Shown here: positions 54,009-64,000 of the stretch, in pieces
Layout: the number at the start of each line of letters is the position of its first letter
How positions within the stretch are numbered: the first letter of the stretch is position 1
NCBI RefSeq assembly: GCF_032854445.1
Contig: NC_088306.1
Coordinates: 4,894,373 to 4,958,372, forward strand
Origin: Liolophura sinensis
Lineage: Eukaryota > Mollusca > Polyplacophora > Chitonida > Chitonidae
Length of the DNA: 64,000 bases
Direction: 5' to 3'
Notes under the pieces: model-generated
The model's database searches: none
What the model saw: the letters and a program-made list of their open reading frames with translations, nothing else
Told to the model about the DNA's origin: nothing
Program-made: the position numbers and the translations under genes

Positions 54009-57000
54009 CTGTAACAATCAAAATGTGAACACATTTAATATTAAACTAATTAACACCCTTGGTTTATTCATTTACTTGATCAGTGTTTTTGCTGTACTCA
54101 AGAATATTTCACTTATACGAAGGTGGCCAGCATTATGGTACCTCCACTGAGTTGCTAACATAAACCTCCAGCATAACCCACTGTGTCCATTAGCTATAGA
54201 AAAATCCTACCTATTCATCATAATTTTAATTTTTGTATTTTTTTAAAATTTAATTACCCTATTAAATTACATCCATAACTAATTTGCCCATTTTTCCTGA
54301 TTCTGAGAGTTTTCAAGATTTTAGGAAAGGTGTTTTGAGATTTGCTTGGAACATGGGATGATATTCTGCTGATAAATTGTAAGTTTCAGCAAAATATTTT
54401 GTGATATTTATTTGCCTCCAAAAGTGCACTTTTGTGGGTGAAATTTAGGGTATTCCCTTACACAAAGATGGACAGGTGAACTGGGATAATCAATATGTCC
54501 ACTGAAATAAAGTTTTGCAGGAAGAAAATAGCATTAAGTAACTCTTGATACTGTACACATGTAATGCATTACAATTTAACTTTATAAGTACATCTAGCTA
54601 TATTTTAGCCAAAAAATTTTTACGTTTATGCAAAGGGTAAACTGTCTCAACTATTCCCAGTACTTTAACCATAACAGTGCCAAACTACAAAATCAGTTTT
54701 ATAGGTCACCTGCATCTACATCACAAACAGTGTCTGTACCTGGCTCCATTGACAGTGTCATTGTGGGCCTTGTAATTCAGCACAGGTTCTAATACAGGGT
54801 CCTGGGAGTCTGGGAGAGTGGCTGGGGCTCGGGTCATGTCCCATACACTAACTGTGCCGTCATGGTTACCTGAGACAAGGTAACGTCCAGAGCTGAGGAG
54901 GAAACAGGGCAGGGGTTAAAGTAAAAGACAACAAAGAGCGAAGACCAACTGTTTCTGACAACACTGATTTGAGCATTCAAATCCACATTGGTCAGCTCAT
55001 TAGAATGTGTATATTCAAGCGCAAAAAAAAGTGTAGAGTTTGTTTCGTTTCACTATCGTTCTTACTGCACCCTGTTTCAAAAACGGAGAAAAGGGCAGTG
55101 GAAATCTTGTTTGCACACAGTGACATCGCCTCACATTTTGATGTTGGAACCTTGTTCTTGTGTGGGATTATCACCAATATGCCCTTTAATTGGCCCCAAT
55201 TTATTTAAATAAATGTATTACCTGATGTTTTTAAATGGTTACCTAATGGGTACTTAAGAAGAGGTATGCCCAAAGTAGAAAAATAAATCTGATGAGAAGA
55301 AATTAGGTCAGACTTCTAAAAACTGAAATGGTGAACGTACCTTCAACGACACTCTCTTTTTTTCAAAAAGGGTACACAGGTCTATGGTTGATATCTATAT
55401 GAAAAAAACATAGATCTTTGTGCGATGGCAGATAAACATTGGCTTGCACATATACTTACTTATCTACATCAAAGTAAATGCGTTGGTTTGTTTCGACTTT
55501 TCGAGGAGCTGTGAAGAGAATCTGACCGGGATTACGCAGGTCCCAGCACAAAATCTCCGGGTCCTGTCACAGAACAAAAAAAGTTACAATTTTAACCCTT
55601 TCTTTCTATTTTTGTCATGAAAATTCTATTTCAGACCTGTTATATGTTTTACGTGCAAAGGCTATTCATACATGAAGCAAAAGGGTACATTCATATACCT
55701 AAAGTTAGTACAGTTAGGCACAGTTTTTTAATGTTTTGAGAGTTCATTATGCTTGAATTAAAACTTTTTTTAGGGTCAGTTTTCAGCACCTTTACATTTT
55801 GATTTTTTTCCATCATTTTTAGTCAAAGAAAAGCAGAATTTTTACAAACACTTCTACTTTAGAAAAGTACCAATTACTACATGTATTGTTATTCTGGATG
55901 AAAACAGATCCTAACAAATCCTATCTAGACACGATTCCAGATAAACACTGAAATAGTGCACAGCTTCTCAAACTTTCTTGTAAGAATTTAATCAATCGCC
56001 AGTGAAATACCCAATCACTTCATTGTTATTCATTTATTTATTTACTTGATTGGTATTGATGCTGAAGTGTTTGCTCCAGGGATTTGCTTTTCAAGGATAA
56101 AATCACTTGAAACAAAACGGTATCACCACAGAACAAGATATCAGCTAATTATAAGAACCAATTTCTATCTGCTGTGACAAAGTCATCAAAGCACTTTCCC
56201 TACAACAGAAAATCAGGGGAGACAATTGTAACCTACCTTTCTGCCTCCACTGAGTAATTTAGTGCCATCTGGTGTGAACTGAATATGAGTTACTCCCCCT
56301 TGATGGCCCTGGAACATGCATACCATCTCTCCATTAGGCTCATAGTAGAGGGCAACTGTAGAGGTAGAAGAAACAGTAAGAATATGTTACTTCAGGATTC
56401 ATTTCATTTATACTTGATGCCAGCTTCATTACCACCAGAAGGCGTTTATGATGGGAAGTCTGACTTTTGGGCAGTAAGTCCACTGGTGGTGGAGAATTGG
56501 GGGGGGGGGCACGGTTTGTTTGGGGGTTGGCTTTTGTTTGAGGTTGGGGCTGGTGGGGGTTGGTGGTGGGGGGTGGGCGTAATGCAATGACACAAAGAAC
56601 ATGTATTCTATGTATGCAAGAGTGATGGATTTTAAAAGATAAGACACCACCAGGCTAAATGTACATGTATATATGCATCATTAAAGTATCTCATACGAAG
56701 TTTAAAAAGTATAATTTTTTGTGTTTGTGATGTTGCATAAACAAGACATGGCAGTTCACAGTAAGTAAAATTTCGCAAGTTTAGAAAATTCAAAGCTCTA
56801 CCATGAAATCAGTTATGAAATCAATTTCCACTTATGTCACCACAACCCTTTTAACCATACGTGCGTGGGGTAAGAGTGAAACAACACTGTGATGCCGGTC
56901 GCTTTAACATGAGGATTGCATGCGCATTGAGGGTGTGAGTGGCATGAATGTACAGGCAGACAGATGAACACACAAACAGAAAGACACACATACAGATGTA

Positions 57001-60000
57001 TGGGCAGATGGACAGACGGTCGCTTTAACATGGCGCATTGAGGGTGTGAATGGTATGAATGTGTGAATGTGAAAAGATGGGCAGATTGGCAGACGGACAG
57101 ACACATGAACAGACAAACAGACGGGCACACATACAGATGTATGGGCAGATGGACAGACAAAAAGTTGGACAGACAGAGAGACGGAGAGAGAAATAGACAG
57201 ACAGACAAACAGATGGATGGGCAGTTGGACAGACAAACAGTTGGACGGAGAGTTAGACACACAAACAGTTGGACGAACAGATAGACAGAAGAACACTTGG
57301 ACAGACAAACAGCTGGATGGGCAGAGAGATGGACAGACAAAACAGTTAGATGGACAGTTACACAGACAGTTAGGACAGATAGACAGACAAACAGTTAGAT
57401 GGACAAATACGTACAAACAGCTGGATGAACAAACAAACAGATAGATAGATAGACAGACAGACAGGTGAACTGGGATGATGAAATTGTTAATTAAAATAAA
57501 ATTTTGCCAAAAGAAAATAGCAGTAAGTAACTCCTGATACAGTACACATACAATGCATTACAATTCAACTATTATAATTGGCGATAGTTCAGCCATAAAT
57601 TTTTAATACATGATGAAATCTTGTCAAAGTCAGTGGTATACAGTTTCTTCCTTTAGCCTCTTTCATAAATATGACACTCAAGACAGTCAAGTTATATTTA
57701 ATACTGCATAAACAAGAATCAAATACACTGTACTAAATAAAAAATCAAACTGACCACTTCGGGAGTACGATCCAGCTGCATACAGCCCAGCATCCAGGGG
57801 GCTAGAGGCGATGCAGGAGATGATACCCGCTTGACCCTCCTTCACTATGGATCAATAAACAAACACCCCATGATGATACATTTATTTATTTATTGATTGA
57901 TTTGATTGGTGTTTTACGCCGTGCTCAAGAATATTTCACTTATACGCCATCAGCCAGCATTATGGTGGGAGGAAAGCAGGCAGAGCCCTGGAGAAACCCA
58001 CGACCATCTGCAGGTTGCCGCAAGACCTTCCCACTTATGGCCAGAGAGGAAGCCAGCACAAGCTGGACTTGAACTCACAGCGGCTGCATTGGTGAGAGGC
58101 TTCTGGGTCATTACGCAGAGATAGTGCACTAACCAACTGAGCCATGGACACCCCACCTCAACCACAACAACTCACAATCCTCAATATGAGGACAACTCCC
58201 TCATTAACATGAATTTATCAGAAGTAATGTAGAAGAGTGTCCAAAATTTGCAATCGTTGAAACCTGCACTGTGAGGAGTATGACAGGACTTACTGTAAGT
58301 CAGTCTTTGTTCACACTGCCGTCCTGGTCTGTCAACATTAAACACTCTGACTGTCTTGTTAAACCCACAGTACAGTTTGCTGCCATCACCACTGAAAGAC
58401 ACACAATGTGCTGGAGTCACCTCATCCTGGAAGCGAGAAACAAAAATATTCTGAATTAATGTTTCCTATTTTTCAAACAGCTATACCAGAAATTTCTGGC
58501 AATGAAATTTTTTGCATTTAACAAAAATAGATCAAATTATTCCCTTTCAACAAATATCATACTCAGACCTGTAAAATGTTAAAGTGATTCAAATCTTTGA
58601 AAATAATGCGACCTGGTTTATAAATTTTAGAAGCTATTTTGAATTTAAATTTATCAGACTATTCTAAAATAATAACAAAAAAATTGACTGGATACGGGCT
58701 GATTAACATGCTTCGACATGTCCTCTTTAACAGTACTTTGTATTTTGTTATCACCCCTGGCATTTAATTTAACATTGATTCTAATACACAATACACTTAA
58801 TCACAAATTTTATAATTTACAGTACTTTATATGCAAGCAGTGAATCAATGATGGAAAATCAGCACTTTTAAAGATACCCCCCCTCTTTGTTTAACAATGC
58901 TTTCCCTGTTACTGGGCGCCGATGCCAACACTCGGGACATGACATAGCTTGATAAGCTACTCTGTACAGGGCTGTTTAGGTCTGTTAATACCCTCCCTTC
59001 TCAATAACTATTATTATTTGTTGTCTTTTCTTCTTCAAAATACAAAATATGACCAAAATGAAAATTGTTTTTAGATTACTGGCACAATTTTATTTATTTC
59101 ATACATGTATTCTTCTTTTTTGAAATAAGTACAAGTATTCAAGATTCCTTTAAACAATGCTTAAGTTTGTGAAGACATACGTACAACTTGATTAAAGGCC
59201 CTGTAGGAGCATCTGAGCTCCCCGGTGAAGGCGTCCCACAGATGGATTGGTGTGTTGGATGAGGTTGTGGCAAAACTGAAAGCATGTACAACAAACAATC
59301 TTTGTCTACGTTATGCAGATTTCACGGCAAACTTTGCATGTGTATGTGAACTTAATTAACAGAAGAGTCTCACAATGAGTAAATCTGTTTCATCTATTGA
59401 TTAGACAATTCCTCCACAGTAATTGGTTAACACACTATACAATGGCAGTCTTCATTATTGATGGAGGAGACAGTGGTGTTAAGGGATAAACCACCGACCT
59501 TTGGCTGGTTACTGATATGCTTTCCCACAAGAATTATGAATGTCATAATTCATTATCTGTGTCACAATTTATTATCAGTGTCATAATCAATCACCAGCAT
59601 GAAATCCATTATACTAGCAACACAATTCATTATCTGTGTCACAATTTATTATCAGTGTCATAATTTATTATCAGTGTCATAATCAATTTCCAGCATGAAA
59701 TCCATTATACTAGCAACACAATTCATTATTTGTGTCACAATTTATTATCAGTGTCATAACTTATTATCAGTGTCATAATCAATTTCCAGCATGAAATCCA
59801 TTATATTAGCAACATAATTCATTACCAGCATCACAGTTTATTATCAGTGTCATAATCAATTTCCAGCATGAAATCCATTATATTAGCGACACAATTCATT
59901 ATCTATATCATAATCCATCATCAGCTTCATAATCTATTATCAAGCATTTATTTAGCTTCATCTACTCATCAACGGTGTGGGTATCTGTAAGGCAGAGATA

Positions 60001-63000
60001 GGCACTGCCATCATAAAACACATCTAACCTCCTCAGGCCACATCAAAGGCCAATTCCACAAAGTATTTTTGGCTTAGGTTAAAATTCGAAACTTCTTCAC
60101 CAAGCTTAGTTTTTGAAACAAGAAGTTGAAATTTGGATATATTTGTCATAAGGCAGACAAACTGACGAAAAATAAGCTGATAAGAAACATAAGAAAAATA
60201 AGCAATAAACCTATTGTATTTCAAATTTTGACTTAAGTCAGAAATGGCTTTGTGGAATAGGCCCCCAGGCTACAGTGTACATTACATACCAGCAAGTTGC
60301 AGGGTCGGCTGAGGACATGAGGGGGTACCAGCTGTAATCGTAGACAGTCTCCGACTCCTGTATCTTCAGTACAGATGTCTGTGAAAAGAACAAGACAAAG
60401 AGCTTTTTGAGAGACAAAATACAGATATCTCCTTTCTTTACCATCTTCTCCATTCCACATGTACTGTATTTGTCTAAGTAACTATAAAGCTAAAAGTGAG
60501 GGTGTATTGTTCATGGTATGCAAAGGCAGCGTATGTACCGTAACTCTTCTAGATGCTTCAGGAATTCTGACACTCTAGAATATCCCCACCCCAACACCCA
60601 GGTATTTAAACTTCTGGGAGTGCCGCCGACAGGGATGGCTGATTGGTGTTTATACGAAGTAAGTGGATTAAAGGTAGATGGTGAAACTCATCCTAACTTA
60701 CCCCGCTCCACCCCACCCCCTCCTCCAACCTCCCCACCTAAAACACCCCTGAAAAGATCAATAGAACTCTCAAGAGTCCAGCAAAATGAATGACCTATTA
60801 AATAAACGATAGTGGTGATGTTTTTTTGTGGAGAAAGTCAGAGTAAAATACCCACTATGTTCCCAATGTACACGTACCTGATACAACTCCTTAAAATGAC
60901 AATACTAAACCAAATGTATTTATTGATTACTGTAAATCTTCAACCTTTTGAACCACTACTGCTCTTTTTTTCAGTCGAATTTATGCATACAATTATTCTG
61001 AAAATGAAGCTAAAATGATTTGTTTGTGTCTTTAAAAATATAGCTTTCATAAAACTGTGCAAATTATTTATCTCCACTCCACAGTTCTCTGTGAATGTTT
61101 CAAATATTTCAAAATGTTTTCTCACCAGAGAAAACAGCCTGCGCTGAAGGGGTTGTACGTAACATTTCACTTTTGGATTGATCCACTGCTTTGCTTTGAG
61201 TTTCCGTTGGCAACATGTAAATTTGTTGTGAATTGATGATTGTCAAAATGGCTAAAACATTTCTGACAAGCTTAGTCACATTGGCGAAGGGAAAAAAACG
61301 GTTAGCGCTAGGACACCATGCATAGATCTAACAGAATATAAAATCTTACCATTTCCTCTAGGTTTTCTGTCTGGCCAGTTAGCAGCGGTTCAGGTAGGTT
61401 AAACAGTTTGAGCAAACAGTCATTACTGCAGGTCATCAAGCAACTGCCATCTGGTGACCTAAAGAAGAGGGAGGGAAGAGCCATTGCCTGGCAATGTTCA
61501 AAGGAAAGAGAGCAATTTATTTATGAAACATTAAAATATTTGGAGGCATGGCATGAACAGAACCTAAGACAAATGCCTGATTGTTTTTTAAAAAATGGCA
61601 ACTGAAAGGAATGAAATAGGAATTGAAAAAATTTACTTTGAGAGATAAATAAAAAAGAAATTCCATCAATACCCCAATAAAAATTTTTATTTATTTATTT
61701 ATTTGATTGGTGTTTTATGCTGTACTCAAGAATATTTCACTTATATGATGGCAGCCAGCATTATGGTGGGGGGAAGCCCGGCAGAGCCCGGGGGAAACCC
61801 ACGACCATCTGCAGGTTTAAGAAAGTTGTGCCCAGTTTTTGGGGGGTCCCTGGGGTTACAAACGAACATATTTTAATGACAGTCTAATATGATATCAGAA
61901 CTAATTCTTCAACCTTTTCTCATGTTTGCCAGGTGTTTAATCAAGCATATTCTGAAGGCATTATTCTATGTGGGCTGATAAAATGACACTCTTTTATGAA
62001 GCCCTGAAAATGGCCGATCCAACCAGTGTAATTTGTCTCCAAAATCTAATTACAAATGTGCATAAATTACACTGAAAGGAATTAGGGTATTCCCCCTACA
62101 GTTCAAATAGTAGGCCTATGTGTTAACATGTGGGATAACTATATGGAACTTAAGACTGACCCTTCAGGCTCATTGCTTTATAGCTATCCCTAATTTTAGG
62201 CCTGTCAAAGGATATTTCCCCCTAAAAGCTTCCCCCAAAAGCAGCTCAATGACCAGTCAATTAACGTAATGCCATTGATACAACATGTTTTTGCATTATA
62301 ATGTGGAATGATGCATATAACAGAAGTATAAACCGAGAGCCATTTTCCACTTTGATACTGACCAGAACTCTGCGATCATGCTTAGACTTACCACTTACAT
62401 CCCCTGAGGAAGTTGTCTGTCTGTGAGAACTCTGCCCAGGCTCCACAAATCTGTACAGGAGGTTTGCTGACATCGTATTCCACTGTACTGATAAACATAA
62501 AATCACTCTTATCAACATGCTATACAATGAATGAATGAATGAACGCTTGGAGTTTGATGTCGTACTTAACAAATTTTCACTCATATGATAACAAGGATCA
62601 TTACGTGTGTGTACAAATACTGTGTCTCCTTGTAGTATGGTGAGTCCATGGTACCACTGAAGTATCATGCCCAAACCACCAGACATCACACCACACCCAG
62701 TCACATTATTCAGACTCTGGGTCAACCAGTCCTGTTTCCTTGCTCTAACTTACACAGCAACAAGTACCAGTTTTAAAGTCTTTGGTATGACCCGACCTGG
62801 GTTTGATCCCTGGTTTCCTGACTTCCACCAAACGGTCCGTGAACATGCTATATGATCTAATTATTAATTGAGAAGTATGGCACAGTATAAACTTTATCAG
62901 TCTTATACACATGGAGTGTAATCCACTGTCACAATGACATCATCTTCCACTCCAATCATACATCTTGAGCACGGCGTAAAACATCAATCAAATCAAAACC

Positions 63001-64000
63001 AATCATACACCTCCTTCTACATACTAGTATATTAAAACCACATGGTCACATCATATGCTTAACTGACAAGGCACATGTATCTGTCAGACAGGCCTTCGTT
63101 TTTCGTTTTGAGCAGGTATGTGATTATCAGATCCCTTTCCATGTTTGTGAACTTTGAGTGAGCTGTGCACACCTATATGTCTAAGTCACAATGCTGCGCT
63201 AACACACTAACTACTTGGCCATGGAGGCCCCAACTTAAACTTGAAGGCAGGACCGCAATTGAATATTAGCATGAGAATAACATAAAAATGGATTGTTTTA
63301 ACGAAATTTTTCGCTCGTACGATGACTGTCAGTATTAGGAGTGGAGGAAACTGGAGTGCCAGGGGTTAATCACCGACCTTTGGCATGTTGCTGACAAACT
63401 TTCCCAGCTTGTGATGTATAGATATACACGTCATATTGTGGGAAGACAAGTGGTCTTCAATAAAAATATAGTGAGTTAGTGAGGAAAATTTGTTGTCCTG
63501 AGCTGGGTTGGAACCCACAGCTCTTGTGTCCTTCAGAATGCAATCCATTGCAAGTGCAAATACAACAAATATACAACAAAATATAGAACAAATATTTATG
63601 TTTATGTATAACAGACACTGCAGCAAAATTATGGAGGTGAAACACCCATCAAGTTATAAGGTCTTTCAATCCTTCCTAAATCCAAAGTATTAGTACCTTT
63701 TTTTTTTATATCCTACCTTTCAACATACATCTCAGGGTTTAACACACCGTCTGATTTATTGTCATCATTGACATCCTCTGTGTTATCACTAGTGTTATCC
63801 TTTTTATCACCATAAGTCTCAGATTCCTCTCTCTCTTCAGTCCTTAGTTCATCACTGCATCTATCCACCTCCATGTTCTCTGTTGCCATGGAAACATCCT
63901 GATTCAGCACCAGCGATTCCTGCTGTTCGTGATTTTGCTTCTGATTATCTGATATTTCTGATAGACCATCATTTTTGACATCACTAACATTGTCTGTATT
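53873..64000 (-). CDS. WRAP53: WRAP53 / TCAB1 telomerase Cajal body protein (11 exons, N-terminus off right edge)
   Basis: Exons in coding order 64000-63717, 62487-62392, 61458-61350, 60378-60290, 59275-59185, 58426-58294, 57844-57758, 56355-56237, 55563-55460, 54892-54740, 54008-53873 total 1401 bases: 466 residues plus TGA (human protein about 548). An acidic, low-complexity N-terminal region leads into [20 protein letters not shown], then WD repeats: [14 protein letters not shown] appears here as [14 protein letters not shown]; also [95 protein letters not shown] and VRLWYM. The human protein binds the CAB box of scaRNAs and telomerase RNA and directs them to Cajal bodies. Gene faces the same way as GPR180, 2.4 kb upstream of it. 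No TP53-like sequence was seen in the window. Confidence 0.96.
54062..54142 (-). mobile_element. SINE family A, tail half
   Basis: TTTATTCATTTACTTGATCA, GTACTCAAGAATATTTCACT and GGTGGCCAGCATTATGGTAC, then stops. In WRAP53 intron just before the last exon. Confidence 0.7.
54472..54625 (-). repeat. Intronic repeat S, copy 1
   Basis: AGGTGAACTGGGATAATCAA, GAAAATAGCATTAAGTAACT and AATGCATTACAATTTAACTT match 57462-57610 in another WRAP53 intron. Confidence 0.7.
54740..54892 (-). CDS. WRAP53: WRAP53 visible exon 10
   Basis: Acceptor TTCCTCCTCAG, donor GTACAG. Encodes [20 protein letters not shown], an inserted Pro/Asp-rich loop, and [14 protein letters not shown]. Confidence 0.94.
55460..55563 (-). 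CDS. WRAP53: WRAP53 visible exon 9
   Basis: Acceptor TCTGTGACAG, donor GTAAGT. Encodes [34 protein letters not shown]. Confidence 0.95.
56025..56062 (-). mobile_element. SINE family A, tail remnant
   Basis: TTCATTTATTTATTTACTTG, ATTGGTATTGATGC only. Confidence 0.45.
56237..56355 (-). CDS. WRAP53: WRAP53 visible exon 8
   Basis: Acceptor CCTCTACAG, donor GTAGGT. Encodes [39 protein letters not shown]. Confidence 0.95.
56940..57470. repeat. GACAGACAAACAGTTG-rich array
   Basis: Purine-rich on the plus strand: short units of ACAGACAAACAGTTGGAC and AGATGGACAGAC, after two diverged ~120-bp units that each start GTCGCTTTAACATG and include ACACATACAGATGTATGGGC. In WRAP53 intron. Minus-strand LSVCPSVCLS frames are by-products. 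Confidence 0.9.
57462..57610 (-). repeat. Intronic repeat S, copy 2
   Basis: AGGTGAACTGGGATGATGAA, AGAAAATAGCAGTAAGTAAC and ACAATGCATTACAATTCAAC match copy 1 at 54472. Confidence 0.7.
57758..57844 (-). CDS. WRAP53: WRAP53 visible exon 7
   Basis: Acceptor GATCCATAG, donor GTGGTC (weak). Encodes [20 protein letters not shown] and YAAGSYSR. Confidence 0.92.
57880..58154 (-). mobile_element. SINE family A, full length
   Basis: Tail TTTATTTATTTATTGATTG, core GGAGGAAAGCAGGCAGAGCC, B-box complement GGACTTGAACTCACAGCG, head complement AACCAACTGAGCCATGGACA. In the intron between WRAP53 exons 6 and 7. Confidence 0.87.
58294..58426 (-). CDS. WRAP53: WRAP53 visible exon 6
   Basis: Acceptor CGCTTCCAG, donor GTAAGT. 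Encodes [40 protein letters not shown] and RLTY. Confidence 0.95.
58730..58985. mobile_element. Single-unit relative of the 185-bp array
   Basis: TTTAACATTGATTCTAATAC, ACAATACAC, TTACAGTACTTTATATGC and AATCAATGATGGAA match the array unit; then GCTTTCCCTGTTACTGGGCG and GATAAGCTAC match the right flank of the array at 41150-41205. Confidence 0.7.
59185..59275 (-). CDS. WRAP53: WRAP53 visible exon 5
   Basis: Acceptor GCTTTCAG, donor GTACGT. Encodes [20 protein letters not shown] and [10 protein letters not shown]. Confidence 0.95.
59448..59535 (-). mobile_element. SINE family C, partial
   Basis: GATAAACCACCGACCTTTGG, CTGGTTACTGATATGC and TTTCCCACAAGAATTATGAA. Confidence 0.55.
59530..59945. repeat. 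AT-rich higher-order tandem array
   Basis: Subunits TTATTATCAGTGTCATAA (18-19 bases) are arranged in larger units of about 78-97 bases marked by TTTCCAGCATGAAATCCATT and AGCAACACAATTCATTA, four copies. In the intron before WRAP53 visible exon 5. Confidence 0.88.
60048..60263. mobile_element. MITE, GGCCTATTCCACAAAG type
   Basis: Left end GGCCAATTCCACAAAGTATT, right end in complement GGCCTATTCCACAAAGCCAT; inner TTAGGTTAAAATTCGAAAC pairs with complement TAAGTCAAAATTTGAAATAC. No coding frame. It ends 27 bases before WRAP53 visible exon 4. Confidence 0.78.
60290..60378 (-). CDS. WRAP53: WRAP53 visible exon 4
   Basis: Acceptor CTTTTCACAG, donor GTATGT. Encodes [20 protein letters not shown] then SSADPATC, aligned with human VYDYCWYSLMSS-type sequence. 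Confidence 0.94.
61350..61458 (-). CDS. WRAP53: WRAP53 visible exon 3
   Basis: Acceptor CTTCTTTAG, donor GTAAGA. Encodes [20 protein letters not shown] and [16 protein letters not shown], a WD repeat aligned with human TNSADNILRIYNLP. Confidence 0.94.
61683..61818 (-). mobile_element. SINE family A, 5'-truncated
   Basis: TTTATTTATTTATTTATTTG, GTACTCAAGAATATTTCACT, CCCACGACCATCTGCAGGTT, then stops. Confidence 0.8.
62392..62487 (-). CDS. WRAP53: WRAP53 visible exon 2
   Basis: Acceptor TTTATCAG. Encodes [31 protein letters not shown]. Two GTAAGT donors lie 7 bases apart; only the later one keeps frame and rebuilds the Trp codon of KWSPDG. Confidence 0.93.
62525..62830 (-). mobile_element. SINE family B, near full length
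   Basis: (GAAT)n tail at left, GTACTTAACAAATTTTCACT, CACCACACCCAGTCACATTA, GGTCAACCAGTCCTGTTTCC and head complement ACCTGGGTTTGATCCCTGG at right. In the first visible WRAP53 intron. Confidence 0.85.
62962..62998 (+). mobile_element. SINE family A, extreme 3' tail
   Basis: CTTGAGCACGGCGTAAAACA and TCAATCAAATCAAA only. Confidence 0.55.
63190..63232 (-). mobile_element. SINE family A, head fragment
   Basis: CTGCGCTAACACACTAACTA and CTTGGCCATGGAGGCCCC: the tRNA-like 5' end only. Confidence 0.55.
63296..63545 (-). mobile_element. SINE family C, most complete copy
   Basis: TTTTTCGCTCGTACGATGAC, GGTTAATCACCGACCTTTGG, CAAACTTTCCCAGCTTGTGA, then a tRNA-like complement GGGTTGGAACCCACAGCTCT. tRNA-derived but different from families A and B in its body. 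Confidence 0.6.
63717..64000 (-). CDS. WRAP53: WRAP53 first visible exon (acidic N-terminal region)
   Basis: Continues past the right edge. Rich in Asp, Glu, Asn and Ser ([20 protein letters not shown]), probably disordered; donor GTAGGA. An internal ATG at 63910 (MATENMEVD follows shortly) is not needed as start because the frame is open to the edge. Confidence 0.85.

Noticed and set aside
56837..57416. Minus-strand frames of 167-170 residues rich in LSVCPS
   Set aside because: Translation of the GACAGACAAACAG array inside a WRAP53 intron; no domain or splice support.

Overview
The window is eukaryotic nuclear DNA from an animal. Genes are intron-rich with GT-AG introns, intergenic space is AT-rich, and simple repeats, tRNA-derived SINEs and small inverted-repeat elements are dense. 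Three genes are clear orthologs of conserved animal genes. The repeat complement (a tRNA-SINE ending in a CAAATAAATAAA tail and a second SINE ending near a TACGACGTTAAAC motif) points to a spiralian, most likely a mollusc, with a brachiopod as an alternative. That taxonomic placement is inference.

Layout. (1) Bases 1-918 hold the 5' end of a minus-strand LINE-like retroelement with a damaged ORF1. (2) Bases 1007-9005, plus strand: nine exons of SELENBP1 (selenium-binding protein 1 / methanethiol oxidase); the first ~60 residues lie outside or are not visible. (3) About 9.6-32.9 kb: no supported gene; SINEs, inverted-repeat elements, minisatellites and microsatellites. (4) 32948-38327, plus strand: a three-exon gene for a 156-residue secreted protein with one immunoglobulin-like domain, which I do not recognise as a named family. 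(5) 38.3-43.0 kb: gene-free, with a degenerate minisatellite, a 185-bp tandem array and SINE fragments. (6) 43591-51504, minus strand: complete nine-exon GPR180, 437 residues. (7) 53873 to beyond 64000, minus strand: eleven exons of WRAP53 (TCAB1/WDR79) covering all of the WD-repeat region; the N-terminus runs off the right edge. Exon phases were checked by hand and all joins keep frame.

The four genes have no evident shared pathway: SELENBP1 is a sulfur-metabolism enzyme, GPR180 a seven-helix membrane protein, WRAP53 a scaRNA/telomerase RNA factor, and the Ig protein is an unassigned secreted factor.

No operon-like or defence-like system is present. The most unusual structure is that three genes have an exon edge that looks like one unit of a local tandem repeat: the acceptor side of a SELENBP1 exon, the donor side of the Ig exon, and the last codons plus 3'UTR of WRAP53. 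Other notable items are a 566-bp inverted repeat built of GAGGTAGC-like units, a MITE carrying two independent SINE insertions with target-site duplications, a 510-bp foldback element in two opposite-facing copies, a 185-bp array whose single-unit form sits in a WRAP53 intron, and a SINE chimera in a GPR180 intron.
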